The notes below the pieces were generated by a model. That model was given only the letters and a program-made list of their open reading frames with translations, did no database searches and was not told the origin of the DNA. A stretch of DNA of 64,000 nt from Paenibacillus sp. UNC451MF (GTDB taxonomy: Bacteria > Bacillota > Bacilli > Paenibacillales > NBRC-103111): positions 227,395 to 291,394 of the forward strand of contig NZ_KK366025.1 of the NCBI RefSeq assembly GCF_000686845.1, read 5' to 3'. The stretch's first letter is position 1. Each line of letters starts with the position of its first letter. Shown piece after piece: positions 23,650 to 33,339 of the stretch. The position numbers and the translations under genes are program-made.

Positions 23650-24960
23650 TTATTTTGTTTTCGCCTCTTTGATGGCTCTGTTAAGTGACTCGTCGAAATC
23701 GCGCAAAGTCGTGTTAATGTCCTTCGTACCTTTGATGTACTCATTGAAGACCTTACTCGCAATGCTTGCCGTTGGAACCGTCGTCAGCTTGGAATCGCGG
23801 GAAGGAGCCGGCTTTACCGGTTTATTGATATAGAGTGCACCTGTGTGTTTCCCTTTTAGCATCGCAAAATCCTGACCGTATGCTTTCTTCACATCTTCAT
23901 TGCTTAGCACCGTTGCCTTTCCAGCTTTACTTGCCGCCAGTTGCATCTCGTAAGACAGAACGAAATCGATAACCTTGAACGCATCTTCCTTGTATTTGCT
24001 GGAGCTCATGATGTAGTAAAACCGCGGATTCAGCTGCGCGTTAGTGGCTCTTGCCTCATTCATCGTGGGTAGCGAAACCATATCCCAGTTGACAAAATCG
24101 CTCGGGAAGCTCTCGATTGCTGCGGTCACGTCCGCATGCATGGCGGAGATCCGTTCCTTGGTGAAATCATTCACCTCTTTGACCCGGCTCCGTTCGTCAA
24201 GCGGTTTGTCCAGTGGAAGCTGATAAAACCTGCCAAGTGTCGTAAAAACAGAGCGCCACTCATCCGTGTTGACCGCTGCCCTATCTTCCTTAGGATGTAA
24301 ATAAGGAGCTGCCAGCTGATTATTATCAAATAAATACTGAAAATTCATCGTTATCCCCTTGTACTGCACACCGTCAACCACTTTCGTCAGCTTGACAGAC
24401 AAATCATAAGCCTCATCCCAAGTCATTCCGTCTTTTGGGTAAGGAAGACCGAATTTGTCAAAAATGTCCTTATTGTAGTACAACACAGGGGTAAACGTGG
24501 TAACAGGTAGACCAAAATAAGTGCCGCCATAGCTTTGCGATGCACTGCGGATAATGTCCAAGTACGCTGGGTCTATCCGGTTCAGATCGAAGCCCGTTTT
24601 CTTGATCATATCAGACAGGTCGTATTGCAAATTCAAATTCACAAGACTGTTATCCAGTGCAGATAAGCCTTGATAATACAGATCCGGACTATCACCTGCG
24701 AGTACGAGGTCCTTAATTTCCTTGCCTTTGTCAGCGGCTTGGAATTCAAAGGAAATATACGGATACTTTGCTTTCACCTTGTCAGCAATTTCATTTTTGA
24801 ACCTATTTTCGTAATCCTTGTCACCCGTATAAAATTTCAACGTAACGGGCTGCTGCTGTTGATCGATATTTTCTTCGCCACGAGGGGCGGAACTGCAGCC
24901 TGCAAGCAATGCTACCGATAAAAAGAGCGTAAATGAGATATAACCGATTTTGATTTGCAT
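23650..24960 (-). CDS. Family-1 extracellular solute-binding lipoprotein (sugar), no permeases adjacent
   Basis: 436-aa lipoprotein of CUT1-type carbohydrate importers. Signal peptide with lipobox LLAGC (Cys22), then the family core: LKFYTGDKDYENRF, LYYNKDIFDKFGLPYPKDGM followed by TWDEAYDL, and a C-terminal coiled helix INTTLRDFDESLNRAIKEAK. GGAGG lies eight bases upstream. Downstream is a sulfatase with which it shares orientation (sulfatase first, then this gene at 75 bp), so the pair may be one transcript for a sulfated glycan. No permease genes are near; it is one of four closely similar orphan binding proteins in the window (also at 44817, 49979 and 58535). Confidence 0.92.
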   Translation of the reverse strand: MQIKIGYISFTLFLSVALLAGCSSAPRGEENIDQQQQPVTLKFYTGDKDYENRFKNEIADKVKAKYPYISFEFQAADKGKEIKDLVLAGDSPDLYYQGLSALDNSLVNLNLQYDLSDMIKKTGFDLNRIDPAYLDIIRSASQSYGGTYFGLPVTTFTPVLYYNKDIFDKFGLPYPKDGMTWDEAYDLSVKLTKVVDGVQYKGITMNFQYLFDNNQLAAPYLHPKEDRAAVNTDEWRSVFTTLGRFYQLPLDKPLDERSRVKEVNDFTKERISAMHADVTAAIESFPSDFVNWDMVSLPTMNEARATNAQLNPRFYYIMSSSKYKEDAFKVIDFVLSYEMQLAASKAGKATVLSNEDVKKAYGQDFAMLKGKHTGALYINKPVKPAPSRDSKLTTVPTASIASKVFNEYIKGTKDINTTLRDFDESLNRAIKEAKTK

Positions 24961-25035
24961 ATTCGTATCCTCCTTCGTTAGTTACTTCAAACTCTATAGT
25001 TAGTAAAACTCTCTTAGCTACAATATCGCTCGACT

Positions 25036-26493
25036 TTATATTTTAAATTGTGCGTAATCCCCCAAAAAGCGGTCATACAAGTCGTCTGGCAATTTAAGCA
25101 GATCGTTCGTATTTTGCATGTATTGCCTTAAGCCGTCCAGCATCCTTTCGATCTGGCTGCCATGCTCATCCGACTGAAATGCCAAATTAGTCATTTCCTG
25201 CGAGTCATTCGTTACATCGTAAAGCTCGATAAATATTTCATCCTTGAATAGGTCAACGATGAGCTTAAAATCTCCCTCGATCACGCATCGTTGAAAGTTG
25301 CTCCGCGTCCCGTTGCCATCGAACTGGATGAAGATCCGATCGCGTTCGAGTTGTTCCTGCTCTCCAAGTATCAGCGGCATTAAGGACAGACCCGACACAC
25401 CATCAGGTGTCTCGATATCGAGATATTCGCATAGTGTTGGAAGCACGTCGATGCTGCTGATCACCTCGTCTGACCTTTTAACCATGGGTTTAAATTCTGA
25501 CGGGAACTTCATGTACAACGGGGTTTTCACCGATTCCTCGTACATACACATCTTTTGCCATAGCTGATGCGAGCCAAGCATTTCCCCATGGTCACTGGTG
25601 AACAATAGGAGTGTGTTGTCGTACAAGCCCTCCCGTTTCAACTCAGTGAGAAGTCTTCCGACACAATGATCGAGCAGTGCGACAAGTCCGATATACACTT
25701 TCCATATGCTTTCCCACTTTTCGCGGGTATAGGAAGTCCCCAGCATTCCTGTCAAATTGTACAGCTGAAGCGGCGATTGATTGTCAGCCCACATACCAAC
25801 ATTATCCGGCAGCTTCACATGCTGGATCATCGAATACCACGGCTCCGGAATTTCAAGAGGTGGATGCGGTGCAAGAAACATGGCATTAAGCGCAAATGGC
25901 TTATTTCGGTCTCTATTGCGAATCGCTTCCAAAGAATCGTTGAGAATGAACCCGTCGAAGAAATAGTCAAGCTCCTCCTCATACCGTCCGACAGTTGGAA
26001 TCGAATATTTGCGCATTCGTGTTATTTTACCGAAGGCTTGCTCTGGCACGGGTCCTTGAAATGCCGGTCCTCCCGGCTTCTTTTTCCCGTTGGTCTTCAG
26101 AAACGCTTCATATCGCTGTTCCAGGTGAAGCCAATGGGTTGTGTTGTTCTCGCTGTGCTCCAGCTTAGGTTCGGTGTACAGATGCTGCTTGCCGGTATGC
26201 CAGCTGTCCCAGTGCTCCTCGAGCAGCTCATACAAGTTCGTATGTCCCGGGCGAACCATGCCGTGCTCCTTCTCTTGCTCCGTCCATGGATTGATCAGCG
26301 AGCCCGTTATATTAGGATACTTGCCGGTAAAAAAAGCTCCCCTGGCAGGAACACATAGAGGCGATGCACAGTACGCCCGGTCAAATACGACACTCTCTGC
26401 TTTTAGTTGATTGATGTTCGGTGTATGATCGCCGAATGCATCCCACCGGAGCTGGTCAGCCATAATGATAACGATATTCGGCTTCTCGGTCAC
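25036..26493 (-). CDS. Sulfatase (type I, formylglycine-dependent)
   Basis: 485-aa arylsulfatase-superfamily hydrolase that removes sulfate esters, probably from a polysaccharide. No signal peptide, so it is cytoplasmic and would act on imported oligosaccharides. Metal site NIVIIMADQL (Asp13), formylglycine motif CVPAR with Cys47 in AYCASPLCVPARGAFFTGKY, HTGKQHL and the second metal segment LLFTSDHGEMLGSHQ. The Cys-type site needs the oxygen-dependent or anaerobic maturase, neither of which is in the window. The start is GTG at 26493 with GGGAGGG before it; the GTG overlaps the TGA of an upstream coding remnant in GTGA, showing a former operon. The binding protein gene follows by 75 bp. Confidence 0.94.
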   Translation of the reverse strand: MTEKPNIVIIMADQLRWDAFGDHTPNINQLKAESVVFDRAYCASPLCVPARGAFFTGKYPNITGSLINPWTEQEKEHGMVRPGHTNLYELLEEHWDSWHTGKQHLYTEPKLEHSENNTTHWLHLEQRYEAFLKTNGKKKPGGPAFQGPVPEQAFGKITRMRKYSIPTVGRYEEELDYFFDGFILNDSLEAIRNRDRNKPFALNAMFLAPHPPLEIPEPWYSMIQHVKLPDNVGMWADNQSPLQLYNLTGMLGTSYTREKWESIWKVYIGLVALLDHCVGRLLTELKREGLYDNTLLLFTSDHGEMLGSHQLWQKMCMYEESVKTPLYMKFPSEFKPMVKRSDEVISSIDVLPTLCEYLDIETPDGVSGLSLMPLILGEQEQLERDRIFIQFDGNGTRSNFQRCVIEGDFKLIVDLFKDEIFIELYDVTNDSQEMTNLAFQSDEHGSQIERMLDGLRQYMQNTNDLLKLPDDLYDRFLGDYAQFKI

Positions 26494-26785
26494 TTGTAGT
26501 TCCCTCCCTCATTTGAATCATCGGCTACCCAAAACGTCCATTCCCGTCCGATATCCGCCGAATCGCTGCTTATAGCAGGGAACACGATGGCTTCCTGCTG
26601 TTTTAGGCCGCTTTGCTGAACAGAACGTACCCATCGTTTATCTGTGCACCAACCATCGATTCCGTTTCTACTTTTTCCGATGAGAGTGCAGACGGACCGT
26701 CCATAACTTTCACCTGCAAGACGTTCAAGAACAAATCCTCAGCTGCCGGTTGGCAAGGATTTCCCTCAATTCGCCATTCGCCTGC
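26490..26785 (-). pseudogene. C-terminal remnant of a polysaccharide lyase-like protein (heparinase II/III type)
   Basis: Directly upstream of the sulfatase, the minus strand codes for a protein end: GEWRIEGNPCQPAAEDLFLN, VLQVKVMDGPSALSSEKVET, MVGAQINDGYVLFS, then one frameshift and LKQQEAIVFPAISSDSADIG to a TGA that overlaps the sulfatase GTG. Such WRIEVxP...EDLFLNVLQV tails close the C-terminal beta domain of heparinase-II/III-family lyases; the match is by memory and needs a search. Everything N-terminal to it is gone (nothing coherent from 26790 to 26980). A lyase, sulfatase and binding-protein operon would suit a sulfated uronic glycan. Confidence 0.55.
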
Positions 26786-26980
26786 TCTTTCGTGCCTTGG
26801 AAATCGTTATGGTTGGGATACTATTTAGCTTATCATTCGTCCCCCGCGTAACGAATGCTCTAATTGTCGTAATACTTGTTATTATGTGTGATTCTATATA
26901 TGTATCTTGGTGGAGCCTTGAAGGGTATCCATCTCCACCCACTTTTATTATCAGGAATTATTAATTTACATATAAAAAAC

Positions 26981-27004
26981 CCGTCAAGAAAGATTTCTTG
27001 ACGG
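26981..27004 (-). terminator. Terminator of the glycosidase operon
   Basis: Perfect 11-bp stem CCGTCAAGAAA / TTTCTTGACGG with a 2-base centre, followed on the minus strand by GTTTTTTATATG. It lies about 115 bp beyond the GH2 stop and probably ends the long transcript running from the two-component or importer genes. Confidence 0.85.
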
Positions 27005-27119
27005 TCTGTTAACTATTACTTAGTCATTCCATGGCTTTGCAGCTGCTCAAGATGGATAATTTTGGTATACCCCATATGGAGGGTTGTCTTTTAGGCTCGG
27101 CGTGGACCGCTCCTCTTCT

Positions 27120-28883
27120 TCAGGCAAGATTGATCTCCCTGATCTTCTCCATCGGCACCTTCGGCTTGCGATCCTCTGTCAACAGACCGTTCACCTCTTG
27201 CTGGACGTCGGTAATTTGCGTATAGCAGTACCCGACGATGTAATCCGTTTGTTTGATCGCTTCGTGAATGCCGCGGAACCGTTCAAGGAACGCTTCCTCC
27301 GAGGCCACCTGTCCTCCGTACCCCCAGCCTTTGTCAGATTTGAAGGCGATGCCGCCGAATTCGCTAATGATAATCGGCTGACCCTGGTAGCTGTAGCCGT
27401 CAGCGAAGGCATATTTCCATTGATTGAACGTTTTCCGGTTGTTTACAATGTCCTCTTTGCTTGCGTAGCGCTTCAGGAAGCGCTCTTTCTTTTCCACATA
27501 ATCGTGCAGTGTCAAGATATCGGATACCGTATGCTCCCAACCGTCATTCGTCACCACCGGGCGGTTCTGATCGAACGCCTTGGTTATATGATAGATCGCT
27601 TCGGTGAACTTCTGCTGTCTACTATCCTTGAAAATATTCATAATACCCCAAGATTCGTTGAAAGGAACCCATGTAATAATGGAGGGATGGTTATACTGCT
27701 GGCGGACAACCTCCATCCACTCGGTTGTGAAATTTTGCACGGCTTGATCGTTAAACTCGAAGGTGGCCGCCATCTCCGACCAGACCAGCACGCCTTTGAC
27801 ATCGCACCAATACAGGAATCGGGCGTCCTCCACCTTCATGTGCTTACGGACACCGTTATAGCCCATCTCCAGAAGGAGATCAATATCCTCGATCAGCGCT
27901 TCCTCGGAAGGAGGCGTCAAGTGACTGTCCGGCCAATAGCCTTGATCGAGCAGCAAGCGCTGATAGATCGGAACATTGTTCAGCAGCACTTTATCCTTCT
28001 CTATGGATATCTTTCTCATGCCGAAGTAGGAGTAGACATGGTCAATCACTTCGTCATCACGGTAAAGAATAAATTCCACATCGTACAGATTCGGATGCGC
28101 AGGCGACCAATAGCAGCGCTTCCACGGTCCGTTCATTTCGTGAATGAGGTCGACCTCTAACGACAGCCAAGGGCGGTCGATCATCAAGCTAGTCTGTTTG
28201 ACCTGGCGGCCCTTCATGGTGATGATCGTTTCCAACCTTAACCCTCTGCCGGCGTGAAGCTCTCCTTTAACCTGGTACTCGAATTTAACGTTATTGAAAT
28301 CAAGGTCCGGTGTGATTTTTACCGAATCGACGTATTCCTGCTCGACGTATTCCAGCCAAACGGATTGCCAGATCCCCGTCGTCTGCACATAGAAGCATTC
28401 AAAATTATCGTCCACCCACCGCTGCTTTCCTCGCGGCTGGGTAGCGTCCTTGCTGTCCTCCACCTTGACGGTAAGCTCGTTTAAGGACCCGAAAATTACG
28501 TATGGAGTGATATCGAACGTAAATGCGGCATAACCGCCCTGATGCCTTCCGACGCATTCACCGTTAACCCATACTTTGGCTATATAATCGACCGCTTGAA
28601 AATGCAAGAGGATGCGCTTGCCTTCAGCCGTTGTTGGAATATCCAGCTGTCGATTGTACCAGACGCACGGATGATGAGCTTCTTCCCCGATGCCACTAGC
28701 CTTCGTCTCGTATGTGAAGGGGACGACAATGCTGCGGTCTCCCCCGAAGCTTCGCTGCCAGCCCTCGGCTTCACCGGTGCGGGTATCGTCGAAGCCGAAG
28801 CGCCACTCTCCGTTCAGATCGACCCAGTTCTCCCTCACGAATTGAGGCCTTGGATAGTTCTTTATATATTTTTTAGTTGTCAT
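27120..28883 (-). CDS. Glycoside hydrolase family 2 protein (beta-galactosidase/beta-glucuronidase class)
   Basis: 587-aa cytoplasmic GH2 enzyme (no signal peptide). Domains in order: sugar-binding jelly roll (WVDLNGEWRFGFDD, KVWVNGECVGRHQGGYAAFT), immunoglobulin-like middle, then the catalytic barrel. The general acid/base is Glu410 in WVPFNESWGIMN and the nucleophile Glu508 in IIISEFGGIAF, both intact. It is short because the extra C-terminal domains of LacZ are absent. Exact sugar specificity (galactoside, glucuronide, mannoside or arabinoside) cannot be read. It is the last gene of the series GH51, GH43, GH2, which follows the importer genes on the same strand with gaps under 40 bp. Confidence 0.92.
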   Translation of the reverse strand: MTTKKYIKNYPRPQFVRENWVDLNGEWRFGFDDTRTGEAEGWQRSFGGDRSIVVPFTYETKASGIGEEAHHPCVWYNRQLDIPTTAEGKRILLHFQAVDYIAKVWVNGECVGRHQGGYAAFTFDITPYVIFGSLNELTVKVEDSKDATQPRGKQRWVDDNFECFYVQTTGIWQSVWLEYVEQEYVDSVKITPDLDFNNVKFEYQVKGELHAGRGLRLETIITMKGRQVKQTSLMIDRPWLSLEVDLIHEMNGPWKRCYWSPAHPNLYDVEFILYRDDEVIDHVYSYFGMRKISIEKDKVLLNNVPIYQRLLLDQGYWPDSHLTPPSEEALIEDIDLLLEMGYNGVRKHMKVEDARFLYWCDVKGVLVWSEMAATFEFNDQAVQNFTTEWMEVVRQQYNHPSIITWVPFNESWGIMNIFKDSRQQKFTEAIYHITKAFDQNRPVVTNDGWEHTVSDILTLHDYVEKKERFLKRYASKEDIVNNRKTFNQWKYAFADGYSYQGQPIIISEFGGIAFKSDKGWGYGGQVASEEAFLERFRGIHEAIKQTDYIVGYCYTQITDVQQEVNGLLTEDRKPKVPMEKIREINLA

Positions 28884-28915
28884 CTGATTTCTTCCACTCC
28901 CTCAGTTCTAGCTAT

Positions 28916-31282
28916 TTATTTGTTCTTCGTTACAGTAAGCGGCGATACGGTCCAGGCCGTCGAAACGCCCCTTAGCCCTACTCTGCCCTCAAGGAACGCA
29001 GACGGATCCGTCCACTTCAAGACCGGTTCCTTGCTGCCGTCAGAGTAAACAGCTATTGAAGCTCCCTGCAGCTTTACGGTAATCCGGCGAGTCTGACCGG
29101 GACTAAAAGCAAGGGAACCGGACACCTTATCCGCTAATTTCTCGTAGCTCACTCTAGTCAGGACGACCTTGTCACCCCGAAATACAAGCGCATAGCCCAT
29201 GTAAGCATCCTTGACCTGATCTCGGAATTCAGATTCGTTGGTTGTCCGCAGCAGGACGCCTAGTTCGTCCTTCGCAGCTTCTTTCAGGGTCACATCGAAG
29301 CTTACGGTATAGTCCGTCCACCCGGAATTACCGCCGAAACGATTCACAATACCGACGTCGGACGGCTTGATGACCGATTGCTCCGGCACGGGCTCTGTTA
29401 GACCTGCCTCCATGAACCTCAAGGCAGCCTCGCCTTTCTGGAGGCGAATCGTCAGCCATTGCGGACCTGTTTTCATCTCAAACGCGCCCAGAGGTACTTT
29501 TGTCCAATCTGAATCTTCTGCGAATAAGGAAGCATCCAGCTTAATTTCCTTTGTTCGTCCGCCAGCTTCAAGCACCAGCGTGGAGCCAGCCGAGGATTTG
29601 GAAACGTTAACGGAGATTAGATATGATCCGTCCTGGCGAGGATTCACCGGGAACGAGACCCTATCGCCCTTCTTCGTCAGGCCCACGGCATCGCTGCCAT
29701 CGGGTGTTATTCCCGAGTGAATGACCGCATTGCCGTCACGTTCTCCATGAACAGCCTCTACCGCTCCCGGCAGCGGCTTAATCACCTTCGAATCGCTGCT
29801 GCCCCCCGCTTCATTAGAGAAAGCGGTGTAGTGCAGGTCCGGCTTGGCTCCTTCCGGCCATGCATAGCCGATGCGTCCCGGCTCGGCTGTCATAGCAGCC
29901 TGCTCTATCTTCAGCAGCCCGTCCCAGTAGAGCTTCGTGCCGCTTGAATCCGACTCGATGCGAACCGTGTGCAGCTTCGTCAGGTCGGTGCCCTTGGGCA
30001 GCGGAATCACTGCAGCCGTTGCCTCGACCCCGTTCACGCGATCGATCAACTTCAGCTCCATCGTCGTTGCTTCTACCCGAGCTATGCGGAAATTCCCCGA
30101 ATCCCTGTATGCAAATACTACATCCAAGGAAGATGCATGCCCTGTATTAGGAACTTGCTTCAAACTGAAGTTGTATTCCGCCGTATAACGGCTGCCTGAG
30201 CTTGTTCGGCTCAGTAGGGTCTCATCACCACCGGGTTGAACAGCCGACTCCCACTTATCTTGGGATGGTGTCGCACCCGGCAGATCTTGAAATTCGGGAA
30301 GCCTTGGCGCTTCCTGTGGAGTTCCGTGCGTCGGTCCAAGCACCGCCATTTTGTCACCGTTGAATACGAGACGATCCATGTTCAGCTTGCGTACCGGCGG
30401 TCCTTCCGCGGAACGGCCGATCAGATTATGGTAAACCATATAATATGAATCGAGGTCCGGGCCCATCACGGTGGCGCTGTGGCCGAGCCCGTTGAAGTCG
30501 TTGTCGGTGGAGATCAGGATCGGGTTGTTCTCCGGTATCGTATAGGTTCCTGTCGGAGATTTGTGAGCTACTCCGTAATTAACGCGATATCCTCTGCTGA
30601 ACACGTGATTGCCCGTGTAGGTGATGAAATAGCGTCCGTTGCGCTTGATAATCATCGACCCCTCCGTCCAATGCCCGAGCGAAGTGTTCAGCTGCTTATC
30701 CGGTTCGATCGTGTACGGATCGGTCATCGGGCTCGCCATAATGCCACCGAATTTGGCATGCGTGAAATACCATTTCTCATCGTCATCGATAAAGACGGAG
30801 CCGTCGATCGTCAAGCCGAGATTATCCGTCTTCTTCATAAAGGGTCCCGTCGGCTTGTCGCTTTGCAAGACGTAATGTCCCTTGCCCGCCGGAGAGGTGT
30901 ACATATAGAACGCTCCGTTCCAATAGACAACCTCCGGTGCATAGGCTCCAACGCTAATGGGCTCCTCCGTCACCAAGCCTTCATAGCGCCAGTTCACAAG
31001 ATCATCGGAGCTCCAGGCCTTGATCCCGACTCTCCGGTCTTTCGTGCTGCAATACAGATAATATTTGCCGTCATAACGGAGAACGTAGGGGTCGCCGATC
31101 CCGTAATCTTCCCATTCCTGATCTAATGTGAACGGATTCTCATATGTCCTCTGCATGGATAAAACCATTCGGTCCGCTCCTTTCTTTTCCCAAGGCTGAA
31201 TTATCATCACAATAACCAGGAGAATGATAACCGCCGCACCGGTTATGAGTCCTGCTTTCTTGATCCGTATCATCTTTTCCAT
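28916..31282 (-). CDS. Membrane-anchored GH43-type arabinosidase/xylosidase with C-terminal binding domains
   Basis: 788-aa multidomain glycosidase. An N-terminal membrane helix (residues 10-28, AGLITGAAVIILLVIVMII) with no cleavage site suggests an anchored extracytoplasmic enzyme. The five-bladed GH43 domain (about 50-340) has base Asp64 in IGDPYVL, pKa modulator Asp160 in TIDGSVF and acid Glu207 in HWTEGSMII. The C-terminal 400 residues look like beta-sandwich modules: one near 360-500 (FRIARVEATTMELKL), a CBM6/35-like one near 515-640 (GSYLISVNVSKSSAGSTLVL) and a last LamG-like one (SDVGIVNRFGGNSGWTDYTV). It would release arabinose or xylose outside the cell, feeding the adjacent importer; GH51 upstream would finish inside. 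Confidence 0.9.
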   Translation of the reverse strand: MEKMIRIKKAGLITGAAVIILLVIVMIIQPWEKKGADRMVLSMQRTYENPFTLDQEWEDYGIGDPYVLRYDGKYYLYCSTKDRRVGIKAWSSDDLVNWRYEGLVTEEPISVGAYAPEVVYWNGAFYMYTSPAGKGHYVLQSDKPTGPFMKKTDNLGLTIDGSVFIDDDEKWYFTHAKFGGIMASPMTDPYTIEPDKQLNTSLGHWTEGSMIIKRNGRYFITYTGNHVFSRGYRVNYGVAHKSPTGTYTIPENNPILISTDNDFNGLGHSATVMGPDLDSYYMVYHNLIGRSAEGPPVRKLNMDRLVFNGDKMAVLGPTHGTPQEAPRLPEFQDLPGATPSQDKWESAVQPGGDETLLSRTSSGSRYTAEYNFSLKQVPNTGHASSLDVVFAYRDSGNFRIARVEATTMELKLIDRVNGVEATAAVIPLPKGTDLTKLHTVRIESDSSGTKLYWDGLLKIEQAAMTAEPGRIGYAWPEGAKPDLHYTAFSNEAGGSSDSKVIKPLPGAVEAVHGERDGNAVIHSGITPDGSDAVGLTKKGDRVSFPVNPRQDGSYLISVNVSKSSAGSTLVLEAGGRTKEIKLDASLFAEDSDWTKVPLGAFEMKTGPQWLTIRLQKGEAALRFMEAGLTEPVPEQSVIKPSDVGIVNRFGGNSGWTDYTVSFDVTLKEAAKDELGVLLRTTNESEFRDQVKDAYMGYALVFRGDKVVLTRVSYEKLADKVSGSLAFSPGQTRRITVKLQGASIAVYSDGSKEPVLKWTDPSAFLEGRVGLRGVSTAWTVSPLTVTKNK

Positions 31283-31296
31283 TAGTTATGACCCTG

Positions 31297-33321
31297 TTAG
31301 CGTGAGAGTTCCAAGACGTAGACGGAAGACGCCTTCAGACGGCAGGTTACATGATCATTAGAAAATGGTACTTCATGGGTTACACAGACCATATGATTCG
31401 GTTTATGTACGCTATTGATATCTTCATAATCGTCGGCGGTCAGTTCCAGTAGCTGAGCTGTTCCAGATGCTGAGAATCCGCCTAGCTGCACTTCGGTAAT
31501 CGTCTCTTCGAGACTGCGGTTGACCATAAAGATAGTCAGCTTATCCTCATCGCCGTTCATACAAGCGACAACATCCAGATTCGGCAGGCCGCTCAGCTGA
31601 GGCGCTTCGGACAGAGGGCTATGAACCTCAAAGCTGCCGCATTCCGTATGGCTCTTAACGACATAAGCCAAGTCCCTATTTGCATACATAGTCATAACGT
31701 AATAGCTTGGGGTTCCATATACGGTCAGGGATTTACCGCTCCAGCCTGGGGCTTTGCCGCGGAACTGATCAGCGAAGTAGTCCCCCACCCGGATACATCC
31801 TCCGAGCCAGCCGTTGACCAGATCGGAGAAGCTGCCGATTTCCACCAGATCGCAATTTCGAATAAATTCATTCAGATTCGAAGCATTCGCGACAGCCGCT
31901 TCCAGAGTATGTTCATTCGGAAGACCTTTACGAATGGTATTTGGATAATACATCGTGTTGTATTCCGTGATCGCCACCTTCAGGTGGGAGTAACGTTCAG
32001 AGGAGTCAAGCATTTCCCTCAATTTCCTCAAAGTATCTCTCGTCCATTCCGGATAAGAGACCATTGCTTTATAGCGATCTTCCTTTGGCGTTCGTTCATT
32101 CATTCCAAATCGGCCGTAACCGTGATATAAATGCAGCGTTAAGTAATTGAAATGCTCAGCAGCCCGCTCCAGCAAGGTTCGATTCCAATCCATCTTGGCG
32201 TCTCCGCATGCCAGCAAGGTAATTTCTGGATCGACCGCCTTCATGGATTGGGCAAACCGCACGCAGCGTTCTGCGAATGTCTCTGCGCTACAATGGCCCA
32301 CTTGCCAGGCCCCCCACACCTCGTTGCCAATCTCCCAGTACTTCACGCCATACGGCTCGACGTGCCCGTTAGCGGCTCTCAGCCTACCCATAGGCGTATT
32401 CGCATCGCCATTGCAATATTCCACCCATTGGGCCGCTTCTTCCGGCGTACCCGAACCGTCGTTGACGCAAATCAGCGGCTCCACCTTCAGCTCGCGACAA
32501 AATCGGATAAACTCGTCCGTGCCAAAATACTTGTTCGTCCATCCGCCCCATGCTTCGTTGATCACACAAGGCCGCTCATAAACAGGGCCGATAGCCTGCT
32601 GCCAATGATAGGCGCTAATATAATTCCCGGCGAGCCGCATCATGCCGGCATTCAAGTCTTTCGTCATCTCAATGACTTCCTTGCGAACATTGCCTACACT
32701 GTCCGAGGGCAAGAGCGATACGTGATCAATCCACAGCATCCCTGTGGAAACATGATCCAACCAGCGCTCATGCTCCGAAGAAACGTACAGCCTGAACTCC
32801 GCATGCTCGCAGTCGCGTGACACTTTGAGGCTTGACTCATAATGCGCCCAGTTATGGCTAACTAGGTCCAATCGCGTCGAAGCGAGCACGTCTTCACTAT
32901 GTTTATCTACGATCTCAGCTATGAGCCATTTGATCTCGATAGAAGCTCTTGCGTACACCTGCAAATGGTAACCATTCCGATCCTGTTTCACAGCAATGGA
33001 TTGGCTTATGCCCGCGTACCCTTCGTCGCCGCTAAAGCTGCGCACCAGCTGACTATGGCCTGAATGATGCGCAGCCGCCGGTTCGAGCGCATAGACGGTG
33101 CTTTTCCCGTTCGTATAAGGACGCCAGCATCCGGCAAGCCCTCGGAACGAATCATCCATACTTTCAAAATCCATATCCGATAAAGGATAGGCTAGCATAG
33201 CATCCATATGATCGCGAATGTCCTCCACAAAATGACCGAACAAATAAGGATTGATTCGATCTTTGCCGATTTGATTCGTATCCACCTGTATTTTAGCTCT
33301 TGCTTGCACCATGGAAATCAA
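31297..33321 (-). CDS. GH51 alpha-L-arabinofuranosidase
   Basis: 674-aa enzyme that removes alpha-L-arabinofuranosyl residues from arabinan or arabinoxylan oligosaccharides. No signal peptide, so intracellular. GH51 landmarks: INPYLFGHFVEDI near the N-terminus, acid/base Glu334 in KYWEIGNEVWGAW, nucleophile Glu453 in VAITEYNTMYY. A CBM-like insert near residues 60-210 and a C-terminal beta domain (residues 560-670) complete it. The frame can begin at TTG 33321 (ribosome site AAAGGA four bases upstream) or at ATG 33312, whose spacing is poorer. It follows the second permease gene by 19 bp, so transporter and enzymes form one operon. Confidence 0.93.
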   Translation of the reverse strand: MISMVQARAKIQVDTNQIGKDRINPYLFGHFVEDIRDHMDAMLAYPLSDMDFESMDDSFRGLAGCWRPYTNGKSTVYALEPAAAHHSGHSQLVRSFSGDEGYAGISQSIAVKQDRNGYHLQVYARASIEIKWLIAEIVDKHSEDVLASTRLDLVSHNWAHYESSLKVSRDCEHAEFRLYVSSEHERWLDHVSTGMLWIDHVSLLPSDSVGNVRKEVIEMTKDLNAGMMRLAGNYISAYHWQQAIGPVYERPCVINEAWGGWTNKYFGTDEFIRFCRELKVEPLICVNDGSGTPEEAAQWVEYCNGDANTPMGRLRAANGHVEPYGVKYWEIGNEVWGAWQVGHCSAETFAERCVRFAQSMKAVDPEITLLACGDAKMDWNRTLLERAAEHFNYLTLHLYHGYGRFGMNERTPKEDRYKAMVSYPEWTRDTLRKLREMLDSSERYSHLKVAITEYNTMYYPNTIRKGLPNEHTLEAAVANASNLNEFIRNCDLVEIGSFSDLVNGWLGGCIRVGDYFADQFRGKAPGWSGKSLTVYGTPSYYVMTMYANRDLAYVVKSHTECGSFEVHSPLSEAPQLSGLPNLDVVACMNGDEDKLTIFMVNRSLEETITEVQLGGFSASGTAQLLELTADDYEDINSVHKPNHMVCVTHEVPFSNDHVTCRLKASSVYVLELSR

Positions 33322-33339
33322 CGCATCCTTTCTCTCCGA

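Noticed and set aside
27084-28160. Long plus-strand open frame of 358 codons within the GH2 gene
   Set aside because: It is antisense to a complete GH2 enzyme with intact catalytic residues; its composition is that of a reverse reading.
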